Origin: Clostridia bacterium
Lineage (GTDB): Bacteria; Bacillota; Clostridia; Christensenellales; Borkfalkiaceae
Direction of reading: 5' to 3'
DNA: 64,000 nucleotides
Assembly: GCA_017473605.1 (NCBI GenBank)
Contig: JAFUKM010000006.1
Span: 1-64,000 of the forward strand
A model generated the notes under the pieces. The model did not search any database. It was not told the DNA's origin and worked only from the letters and a program-made list of their open reading frames with translations. Every line of letters starts with the position of its first letter. Position 1 is the stretch's first letter. Both the position numbers and the translations under genes were made by a program. Positions 57,960 to 64,000 of this stretch are shown here, in pieces.

Positions 57960-58327
57960 TGGTGGAGGTGGTGGGAGTCGAACCCACGTCTTACTCGGCT
58001 GCCAAAAAACTTTCTACATACTTAGTTTATCTATAATTCTTAACCGTATAACGCGGGTAAACACGCTTTATACGACGCAGAAGGCAAAATACTCTTTCAA
58101 AAACACCTTCCGATTTTTGGAGAGTTTTCCGTCTGATTGACGCCGCGACCCCAACCGACGGATAAATCGGGCGCGACGATTCGTTAATAAACGAAGTTAC
58201 GCTGCAAGAGCGTAGTTTGCTTTTTGATTATTAGCATTTATATTTAAGTGGACCGTTTTAACGCAGTCTTTCCGTCTGCGGTATGCTTATTCCTTCGCTC
58301 ACCGGCAATCGAATCCGGAACACCCCC
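57960..58327 (-). ncRNA. ssrA: Transfer-messenger RNA (tmRNA)
   Basis: 368 nt on the minus strand. The 5' end GGGGGTG pairs with CACCTCC at the 3' end, followed by ACCA encoded in the gene (57963-57960). TTCGA of the T arm and the tRNA-like GGGTTCGACTCCCACC are clear. The tag reading frame, GCT AAT AAT ... GCA GCG TAA (about 58235-58197), encodes ANNQKANYALAA, ending in the usual ALAA. It rescues stalled ribosomes and tags products for degradation. Confidence 0.97.
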
Positions 58328-58361
58328 GTATTCAAACAGCCTGTTTAGGCGTCGTTACTAT

Positions 58362-58390
58362 ATTATACACGTGTTTTGATAAATTGTAAA
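58362..58390 (-). promoter_or_regulatory. ssrA promoter
   Basis: On the minus strand TTTACA (58390-58385), 17 bp, TATAAT (58367-58362), about 35 bases upstream of the mature 5' end. Confidence 0.8.
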
Positions 58391-58436
58391 CGCTTTTTCG
58401 GTATTTTCCAAAATTTTTCTTTCGATTATCTTGGTA

Positions 58437-58465
58437 TTGACTTTTTACGTAAAACTTGTTATAAT
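58437..58465 (+). promoter_or_regulatory. Promoter of ZIP transporter gene
   Basis: TTGACT (58437-58442), 17 bp, TATAAT (58460-58465). Confidence 0.85.
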
Positions 58466-58503
58466 CATTATATTAAAAGAAAAATCAAACAGGAAAACGC
58501 ACT

Positions 58504-59256
58504 ATGGAGATTGTATTATTGACGGCGCTTGGCGTGGGCGGAGCAACGGTTATCGGTTCTTGTATCGGCTTTGCGTTCAAAAACCTTTCTCATAAATTCT
58601 CGGATATCGTGTTATCGTTTGCGGCGGGGGTAATGCTTGCGGCGGCGGTGCTCGGTCTTATTTTGCCTGCCGTGGAATACGGCGAAGATTGGGGGCTTTT
58701 GTATGCGGTGGTCGGCATTTTTGCGGGCGCGCTTTGCTTAAACCTTGTGGACAAACTCGTGCCGCACTTACATAAGCTTATGGGCGGTGAAGAAGAGAAG
58801 CATAACAACGCCAATTTAAGCAAAGTCTTGTTGTTTGTTATGGCGATAGCGATTCACAACTTGCCCGAAGGCTTGGCGGCAGGCGTAGGTTTCGGTTCGG
58901 GGAATACGGCGCAGGCACTCACCATAGCGGGCGGTATTGCGCTGCAAAATATCCCCGAAGGTATGGTCATTATCGGTCCGATGTTGGCGGCAGGCGTATC
59001 CAAGAAAAAGACGTTCTTATGCGCGCTCGCTACGGGGCTTGTCGAAGTGGTGGGTACGCTTATCGGCTATTTTGCCGTGAGTATTTCCGAAGCGGTTTTA
59101 CCCTTTATGTTGGCGTTTGCAGGGGGGACGATGCTGTACGTTATCAGCGACGAGATGATACCCGAAACGCACGCGCACGGCAGCCAACGTGGCGCAACGT
59201 ACGCGCTTCTTGTCGGTTTTTGTCTAATGCTCGCTATGGACGTGTGGCTTGGTTGA
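58504..59256 (+). CDS. ZIP family divalent-metal transporter
   Basis: 250 residues, eight membrane helices. Metal-site motifs in helices 4 and 5 are IAIHNLPEGLAAG (near 119-131) and ALQNIPEGMVI (near 148-158). The loop between helices 3 and 4 contains HLHKLMGGEEEKHNN, the variable His/acidic loop of ZIP proteins. Likely takes up zinc, iron or manganese. It has its own promoter and no terminator before fabK. Confidence 0.9.
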   Translation: MEIVLLTALGVGGATVIGSCIGFAFKNLSHKFSDIVLSFAAGVMLAAAVLGLILPAVEYGEDWGLLYAVVGIFAGALCLNLVDKLVPHLHKLMGGEEEKHNNANLSKVLLFVMAIAIHNLPEGLAAGVGFGSGNTAQALTIAGGIALQNIPEGMVIIGPMLAAGVSKKKTFLCALATGLVEVVGTLIGYFAVSISEAVLPFMLAFAGGTMLYVISDEMIPETHAHGSQRGATYALLVGFCLMLAMDVWLG

Positions 59257-59279
59257 TACGGGAAAATATATCCAAACGC

Positions 59280-59309
59280 TTGACAGAGTTAAACGAGATA
59301 AAGTATAAT
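59280..59309 (+). promoter_or_regulatory. Promoter of the fabK operon
   Basis: TTGACA (59280-59285), 18 bp, TATAAT (59304-59309). Confidence 0.8.
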
Positions 59310-59345
59310 ATATATAATAATGCAACATCGGAATAGGGTGCAAAT

Positions 59346-60293
59346 ATGATAAAAAGTAAAATTTGCGATATGTTGGGTATCGAATACCCCGTATTCCAAG
59401 GCGGTATGGCTTGGGTAGCGGACGCAGAACTTGCGGCGGCGGTGTCGAACGCAGGCGGGCTAGGCATTATCGCAGGTATGAATATGAACGGAGAACAGCT
59501 CCGTAGCGAATTGAAAAAAATCCGTACGCTCACGGATAAGCCTTTCGGCGTGAACGTAATGCTGATGAGCCCGTTCGTTGCGGAAGTTGTAGAAGTGATT
59601 ATCGAAGAAAAAGTCCCTGTTGTTACGACGGGCGCGGGCAATCCGTTGCCGTATATCAAGCGTTGGATAGACGCGGGAACGAAAGTAATTCCCGTAGTTG
59701 CGTCCGTATCGCTTGCGAAAATGGTAGCAAAACGCGGCGCGAGCGCGGTCATTGCCGAAGGCGGCGAATCGGGCGGACATATCGGCGAAGCGCACACAAT
59801 GCCGCTCGTTCCCCAAGTGGTGGACGCGGTGGATATTCCCGTTATCGCGGCAGGCGGTATTGCGGACGGGCGCGGTATGGCGGCGGCGTTTATGCTGGGC
59901 GCGGAAGGCGTGCAAATGGGTACGCGTTTCTTGGTCGCAACCGAGTGTAACGTACATCAAAAATACAAAGACGAAGTCATCAAAGCGAACGACGGCAGTA
60001 CGGTGGTCAACGGCAGACGGATAGGGCACGCGGCGCGCGCGCTGAAAAACCCGTTTACGAAACTGTTTTCCGAGCGTGAAAAGGACGCAAACGCCACGGA
60101 CGAAGAATTAACGCAATTCGGCACGGGCGCGCTTAGAAAAGCGGTCAAGGACGGGGATTGGGAGAACGGTTCTTTCCTTTGCGGACAAATCGCAGGTCTT
60201 GTTAAAAAAGAACAAAGCTGTCAAGAGATTATTGAAGAGATAACGACGGAAGCGGAACAAATTTTAAGAAACGCCGCTAACCGTTGCAAATAA
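59346..60293 (+). CDS. fabK: Enoyl-ACP reductase FabK
   Basis: 315 residues, a flavin-dependent TIM barrel of the nitropropane-dioxygenase superfamily. FabK features: YPVFQGGMAWVADAELAAAVSNAGGLGIIAGMN near 14-46, PVVTTGAGNP (near 91-100), AEGGESGGHIG (near 138-148), IPVIAAGGIADGRGMAAAFMLGAEGVQMGTRF. Final reduction step of fatty-acid elongation; replaces FabI. FabZ follows 9 bases later. Confidence 0.95.
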   Translation: MIKSKICDMLGIEYPVFQGGMAWVADAELAAAVSNAGGLGIIAGMNMNGEQLRSELKKIRTLTDKPFGVNVMLMSPFVAEVVEVIIEEKVPVVTTGAGNPLPYIKRWIDAGTKVIPVVASVSLAKMVAKRGASAVIAEGGESGGHIGEAHTMPLVPQVVDAVDIPVIAAGGIADGRGMAAAFMLGAEGVQMGTRFLVATECNVHQKYKDEVIKANDGSTVVNGRRIGHAARALKNPFTKLFSEREKDANATDEELTQFGTGALRKAVKDGDWENGSFLCGQIAGLVKKEQSCQEIIEEITTEAEQILRNAANRCK

Positions 60294-60302
60294 GGTTGCA
60301 TT

Positions 60303-60737
60303 ATGACGAGAGAAGAGATAAAAAATATATTGCCGCATAGAGAGCCTATGTTGCTCGTGGACGAAGCGGTAAAAAACGAAGACGGGACGGTAACGGGTAG
60401 ATACACGGTACGCGGCGACGAATATTTCGTACAGGGACATTTTCCGGGCTTTCCGATAGTTCCCGGGGTAATCCTTTGTGAAATGGCGGCGCAGTCGTCC
60501 TGTTTGTTAATGGCGGAAAAGTTGATAGGCAAAACGCCGTTGTACGCAGGTATGAACAACGTAAAATTCAAAAAACCCGTACGTACGGGCGACACGGTAG
60601 AATTTACCTGTTCGCATATCCGCTCGATTGGTCCTTTCCACTTTATCAAAGCGATAGGCACAAACGGCGGGGAAATTTCTTTAAGCGGCGAATTTTCTTT
60701 TGCGCTGGTGGATAGCGAAAAGGCAAAAATGCAATAA
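60303..60737 (+). CDS. fabZ: 3-hydroxyacyl-ACP dehydratase FabZ
   Basis: 144 residues, hot-dog fold. The catalytic His is in YFVQGHFPGFPIVPGVI (near 41-57), Glu in LCEMAAQSS (near 58-66); HREPMLLVDE starts the domain. Dehydrates hydroxyacyl-ACP before FabK acts. In the same operon as fabK and the DegV gene. Confidence 0.96.
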   Translation: MTREEIKNILPHREPMLLVDEAVKNEDGTVTGRYTVRGDEYFVQGHFPGFPIVPGVILCEMAAQSSCLLMAEKLIGKTPLYAGMNNVKFKKPVRTGDTVEFTCSHIRSIGPFHFIKAIGTNGGEISLSGEFSFALVDSEKAKMQ

Positions 60738-60758
60738 AATTATACGGGAGAAAAGGAA

Positions 60759-61622
60759 ATGTATCAATTATTTTGTGATTCGAATTGCGAACTTTGGCAT
60801 ACGACGGTAAAGGAATTGGGTCTTAACGTAATCCGTATGCCGTACATCGTAGACGGGGAAGAATACTTTTACGATATGGGCGAAAACACCGATTTCAAGG
60901 CGTTTTTCGATAAGATGAGAAACGGCGCTACGCCCACGACGGCGGCGCTTAACGAAGTGGCGTATACGGAATATTTCGAGCCGATTTTGGCGCGCGGCGA
61001 AGATATTTACTATATCACGTTCTCTCATCAAATGAGCGGTACGTTTGAAGCGATGAAACGGGTAATTGCCGAGCTTAAAGAAAAATACCCCGAAAGAGAA
61101 ATCCGTTATAAGGACAGTAAAATGATTTCCTTGGGTAGCGGTTTTGTCGTATACTATGCGGCGCGCAAATACAAAGAAGGCGCGACGATGGACGAACTCG
61201 ACGCATACTTGGACGAGTTAATTCCCCATACGGCGTTGTACTTTGCAGTAGACGATTTGACGTATTTGTACCGTGGCGGCAGAGTATCGGGCGCCAAGAA
61301 ATTCTTTGGTAATATGCTCGGAATTAAGCCCATTTTGTATGTTAACGAAGAAGGTAAAATTCTCAATATCGATAAAGGCAAAGGTTTCAAGAAAGCGCTG
61401 TTTATGATGCGCAATTATATGAAGACGAAAGGTCAAGACGTGGACAAATACAAGGTCTTTATTTTGCAGGCGGATAACGAAACGGAAGCGAGCGCGTTTG
61501 CCGATTCCCTTCGCGCGGAATTCGGAGAATTGGACATCGAAATTCAACCCATAGGGCCTGTTATCGGCGCGCATTGCGGTCCCGGTACGATTGGTCTTAT
61601 CTTCCACAGTAAAGAAAAATAA
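60759..61622 (+). CDS. DegV family fatty-acid-binding protein
   Basis: 287 residues. DegV features: CDSNCELWHTTVKELG at the start, TTAALNEVAYTEYFEPIL, ISLGSGFVVYYAARKYKEGA and the YLYRGGRVSGAKKFFGNMLGIKPIL core. These proteins bind fatty acids; some serve the FakA/FakB fatty acid kinase (acyl phosphate for PlsY). Co-localisation with fabK and fabZ supports a lipid role. AGAAAAGGAA precedes the start. Confidence 0.9.
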   Translation: MYQLFCDSNCELWHTTVKELGLNVIRMPYIVDGEEYFYDMGENTDFKAFFDKMRNGATPTTAALNEVAYTEYFEPILARGEDIYYITFSHQMSGTFEAMKRVIAELKEKYPEREIRYKDSKMISLGSGFVVYYAARKYKEGATMDELDAYLDELIPHTALYFAVDDLTYLYRGGRVSGAKKFFGNMLGIKPILYVNEEGKILNIDKGKGFKKALFMMRNYMKTKGQDVDKYKVFILQADNETEASAFADSLRAEFGELDIEIQPIGPVIGAHCGPGTIGLIFHSKEK

Positions 61623-61627
61623 GAAAT

Positions 61628-61662
61628 ACGAAGCTCCCTTGTATCACGCAAGGGAGCTTTGC
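61628..61662 (+). terminator. Hairpin, likely terminator
   Basis: AAGCTCCCTTG-TATCACG-CAAGGGAGCTT followed by only a short T run, so weaker. Confidence 0.6.
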
Positions 61663-61678
61663 CGTATAAAGGAATCGT

Positions 61679-63052
61679 ATGCAAAAGGTAGAAGAACTGT
61701 TAAAAGCGCAACGCAAATATTTTCAAAGCGGTAAAACGTTGCCTATAAAAAATCGGATAGAAAATCTGAAAAAATTACGCGACAGTATTCGCAATAACGA
61801 ACGCGCGATATGCAAAGCATTGGAAGAAGATTTGGGCAAAAGCGATACGGAAAGCTATATGTGCGAAATCGGTATGGCGCTTTCCGAAATAAGCTGTCTT
61901 ATTAAAAACACGAAAAAATGGTCGAAAGCAAGAAAGGTAAAAACGCCGCTCGCCCAGTTTTCCGCGAAGAGTTACGCCTTGCCTACGCCGTATGGAAATA
62001 CGCTTATTATGAGCCCTTGGAACTATCCGTTTTTGCTGACGATAGACCCGCTTGCTACGGCAATAGCGGCAGGGAATACGGCAATCGTAAAGCTCAGCGC
62101 GTATTCTTCCGCCACGTCCGCATTGATAGCGAAAATACTTGAAGAGTGCTTCGAAAAGGAGCACGTTGCCACCGTAACGGGCGGCAGGGCGGAAAACGCG
62201 GCGCTTCTCGATTGTAAATTCGATATGATATTTTTCACGGGCAGTCAAGCGGTGGGTAAAGAAGTTTTGCGCCGCGCGGCGGAGCATTTAACCCCTGCGG
62301 TGTTAGAGCTTGGCGGTAAAAGTCCCTGTATCGTAGACGAAACGGCAAATGTGCCTTTGGCGGCGAAACGGATTGTATTCGGAAAATTTTTGAATTGCGG
62401 ACAAACGTGCGTCGCGCCCGATTATATTCTTTGTCATAGTACGGTGAAAACGCAGTTGATAGAAGAAATTATCAAACAAATCAAATTGCAATTCGGAGAG
62501 AAGCCGCTTGAAAATCCACAGTACGGCAAAATTATCAGCGAAAAACATTTTGTTCGTATTTGCGGTTTGATAGACGAGAATAAAACGGTATTCGGCGGGG
62601 GTATGGACGCGTCGAAATGTAAAATCGAACCCACGGTTATGGATAACGTAACGTGGAAAGATAAGGTAATGCAAGAAGAAATATTCGGTCCTGTATTGCC
62701 AATATTGACTTTTAAATGTTTTGAAGAGGTTTACGATACGCTAAAAGATAAAGAGAAACCGTTGGCTCTGTACCTGTTTTCACAGGATAAACGTCGCCAA
62801 AAAGAAATTCCTTTAAGGGCGTCGTACGGCGGCGGTTGTATCAACGACGTGATAATACATTTGGCAACAAGCTCTATGGGTTTTGGCGGCGTAGGGGAGA
62901 GCGGTATGGGCGCGTACCACGGCAAGACGGGCTTCGATACCTTTTCGCATATCAAAAGCGTTGTTAATAAAAAGACTTGGATAGACTTGCCGATGCGCTA
63001 TCAGCCGTATAAGGAAAAGACGAAAAAACTCATTAAAAAATTTTTGAAATAA
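61679..63052 (+). CDS. Aldehyde dehydrogenase family protein
   Basis: 457 residues. NAD(P)-binding and catalytic motifs: SPWNYPFLLTIDPLATAIAAGN near 104-125, FFTGSQAVGKEVLRRA near 185-200, ELGGKSPCIVDE (catalytic Glu) and NCGQTCVAPDYIL (catalytic Cys near 245). Short ALDH3-type (fatty-aldehyde) length. Oxidises an aldehyde to an acid. Monocistronic. Substrate not inferable; lipid-related by its neighbours only weakly. Confidence 0.92.
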   Translation: MQKVEELLKAQRKYFQSGKTLPIKNRIENLKKLRDSIRNNERAICKALEEDLGKSDTESYMCEIGMALSEISCLIKNTKKWSKARKVKTPLAQFSAKSYALPTPYGNTLIMSPWNYPFLLTIDPLATAIAAGNTAIVKLSAYSSATSALIAKILEECFEKEHVATVTGGRAENAALLDCKFDMIFFTGSQAVGKEVLRRAAEHLTPAVLELGGKSPCIVDETANVPLAAKRIVFGKFLNCGQTCVAPDYILCHSTVKTQLIEEIIKQIKLQFGEKPLENPQYGKIISEKHFVRICGLIDENKTVFGGGMDASKCKIEPTVMDNVTWKDKVMQEEIFGPVLPILTFKCFEEVYDTLKDKEKPLALYLFSQDKRRQKEIPLRASYGGGCINDVIIHLATSSMGFGGVGESGMGAYHGKTGFDTFSHIKSVVNKKTWIDLPMRYQPYKEKTKKLIKKFLK

Positions 63053-63057
63053 GCAAA

Positions 63058-63090
63058 AAGAAACGACACTCGAAAGAGTGTCGTATTCAT
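63058..63090. terminator. Bidirectional terminator
   Basis: ACGACACTC-GAAA-GAGTGTCGT with T-rich tails, between converging genes. Confidence 0.8.
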
Positions 63091-63827
63091 TATTCGGGTT
63101 GATATTCGAAACAGGGGATAGGCTTTAACTTAAATTCGTTTAATACGTGCAGTCTGTCGATTTTCGCTTTCAAATCCTTGTCGTCGATGACGTTTTCACG
63201 GATATATTTATCCAAGACGGCGTAGGTAAAACCGAGATTGTCTTCGTCCGTCTTTCCGCTCAAACCGTCGGAAGGCACTTTTTCCACTAAATCGGTGGGC
63301 AAGTTCAAATATTTCCCAATAGCTTTCACTTCTTGTACGGTAAATTTACCAAGCGGCGAAAAATCGCCTGCGGCGTCGCCGTAACGGGTGGAATATCCCA
63401 CCCAATCTTCGGAAAGATTGCAGGTGTTCGCTACCCGTCCGTTTAACGATTGTGAAAGGGCGTAAAGGGTAGACATACGGATACGGGGCGGCAGATTGAC
63501 GATAGATTGACGGGAAACGTCCAAGCCGCACTTTTTCATTTCTTCCAAAACGCCGTCCACGCTCTTCTTTATGTTGCACGTATAATGGGTAATTCCCAAA
63601 TGTTCCACGAGCTTTTGCGCGCAATCGATATCGCTTTGCTCGCCGTTGGGCATCAAAACGCCGATAACCCTGTCTTTGCCGAGCGCCGCCACGCAAAGCG
63701 CGGCAACGACGCTGGAATCTTTTCCGCCGGAAATCCCGATAACGGCGTTGCAACCCTTGCCGTTTTCTTCAAACCAAGCCCGAATCCAATCGATTGCGTT
63801 TTCAGTCGCTTTTTCTACGTTAAACAT
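63090..63827 (-). CDS. nadE: Ammonia-dependent NAD synthetase
   Basis: 245 residues from ATG at 63827, with GGAGATAAAA upstream; an extension to 63995 runs through the next gene. The P-loop-like motif GISGGKDSSVVAALC (near 32-46) and the NLSEDWVGYSTRYGDAAGDFSPLG stretch (near 139-162) match NadE. Amidates NaAD to NAD with ammonia; no glutaminase domain. Together with PncB it fits a salvage route to NAD. The gene upstream is a type III glutamine synthetase tail. Confidence 0.95.
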   Translation of the reverse strand: MFNVEKATENAIDWIRAWFEENGKGCNAVIGISGGKDSSVVAALCVAALGKDRVIGVLMPNGEQSDIDCAQKLVEHLGITHYTCNIKKSVDGVLEEMKKCGLDVSRQSIVNLPPRIRMSTLYALSQSLNGRVANTCNLSEDWVGYSTRYGDAAGDFSPLGKFTVQEVKAIGKYLNLPTDLVEKVPSDGLSGKTDEDNLGFTYAVLDKYIRENVIDDKDLKAKIDRLHVLNEFKLKPIPCFEYQPE

Positions 63828-63844
63828 TTTTATCTCCTTGTCGT

Positions 63845-64000
63845 TTACACTTCGAACAATAAATCGCCGTATGTAGGGAAGGGCCAATATTCGGCGGAAA
63901 CGATACTTTCCAAACCGTTGGCGGCTTTGCGGAGCGCGTCCATTTCTTTGAGTACGTTGTCTTTGTAATATACAGCGCGTACGTCGGGCGCGCAAACGGC
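63845..64000 (-). CDS. glnN: Type III glutamine synthetase, C-terminal 51 residues (partial)
   Basis: The minus strand from the right edge to 63845 encodes a 51-residue end: ...VLKEMDALRKAANGLESI, then SAEYWPFPTYGDLLFEV and stop. The EYWPFPTYGDxLF end is typical of the C-terminus of the large (type III) glutamine synthetases found in Clostridia and Bacteroidetes. The rest lies outside. It is 17 bases upstream of nadE on the same strand, so possibly co-transcribed. Confidence 0.75.
   Translation of the reverse strand, partial: AVCAPDVRAVYYKDNVLKEMDALRKAANGLESIVSAEYWPFPTYGDLLFEV

Noticed and set aside
57960..57985. Attachment site copying the tmRNA 3' end at the left of the 56-58 kb island
   Set aside because: Only a weak resemblance near 56505-56530 was seen and no integrase gene; not enough for an att site.
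57769..57987. 72-codon minus-strand frame starting GSTPTTSTTSG
   Set aside because: It overlaps the tmRNA 3' end and its start reads the tRNA-like sequence; a well-known false gene pattern.
63828..63995. N-terminal extension of NadE to 63995
   Set aside because: It would overlap the glutamine synthetase end in another frame; ATG at 63827 has a good ribosome site.

Overview
The window reads as a chromosomal segment of an uncultured, low-to-moderate GC Bacillota, most like a gut Clostridia lineage. Supporting signs are Gram-positive-type promoters, AGGAG ribosome sites, FabK instead of FabI, a SpoIIA/RsbW-type sigma module, ECF vitamin transporters, DUF421/DUF4363, ABC-F, and short glutamate/alanine-rich surface proteins. 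Almost every operon ends in a clear Rho-independent terminator and many start from near-consensus promoters with 16-18 bp spacers. No rRNA, tRNA, CRISPR array or intact transposase was seen; the only stable housekeeping RNA is tmRNA.

Layout. 1-9.9 kb: tail of an acidic-repeat protein, a large cysteine-repeat surface protein, an SGNH esterase, an SPFH/Arc pair, a membrane protein of unknown role, an inositol-phosphatase-family enzyme and an ABC-F ATPase. 9.9-18 kb: radical SAM enzyme divergent from metK (with a possible pseudoknotted leader), a small membrane protein, asnA, two XRE regulators around a shared control region, and a large lipoprotein. 18-26.1 kb: secA-prfB, tsaD, a metal permease, and a four-gene sigma/anti-sigma operon. 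26.1-28.4 kb: an AT-rich restriction-modification island inserted into the terminator of that operon, flanked by a 62-63 bp duplication and led by a highly structured RNA. 28.4-39.8 kb: membrane protein, PucR-type regulator, S41 protease, transketolase, phosphohexomutase, a cobalamin-riboswitch operon (lipoprotein plus ECF S component), and a UDP-sugar pyrophosphorylase. 39.9-56.2 kb: a GH106-like glycosidase, DUF421/DUF4363, a THF-riboswitch FolT, then two long unidirectional gene trains (lgt-pncB-lspA-rluD and DUF512-der-plsY-trkA-trkH-FNT-rhaM). 56.2-58.4 kb: a small AT-rich toxin/immunity-like island next to tmRNA. 58.4-64 kb: ZIP transporter, fabK-fabZ-degV, an aldehyde dehydrogenase, nadE and the end of a type III glutamine synthetase.

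Functionally the core segments combine protein export and lipoprotein maturation (SecA, Lgt, LspA), translation (RF2, RluD, Der, TsaD, tmRNA), potassium uptake (TrkA/TrkH), NAD synthesis (PncB, NadE), lipid synthesis (PlsY, FabK, FabZ) and riboswitch-controlled vitamin uptake (B12, folate). The two accessory patches, the RM island at 26-28 kb and the toxin/immunity-like island at 56.5-57.8 kb, are the places where transfer is visible in the sequence. The most interesting single observation is the RM insertion: the duplicated flank splits a terminator, and the RM genes sit behind a promoter, three-way-junction RNA and UUCG terminator that may attenuate their own expression.
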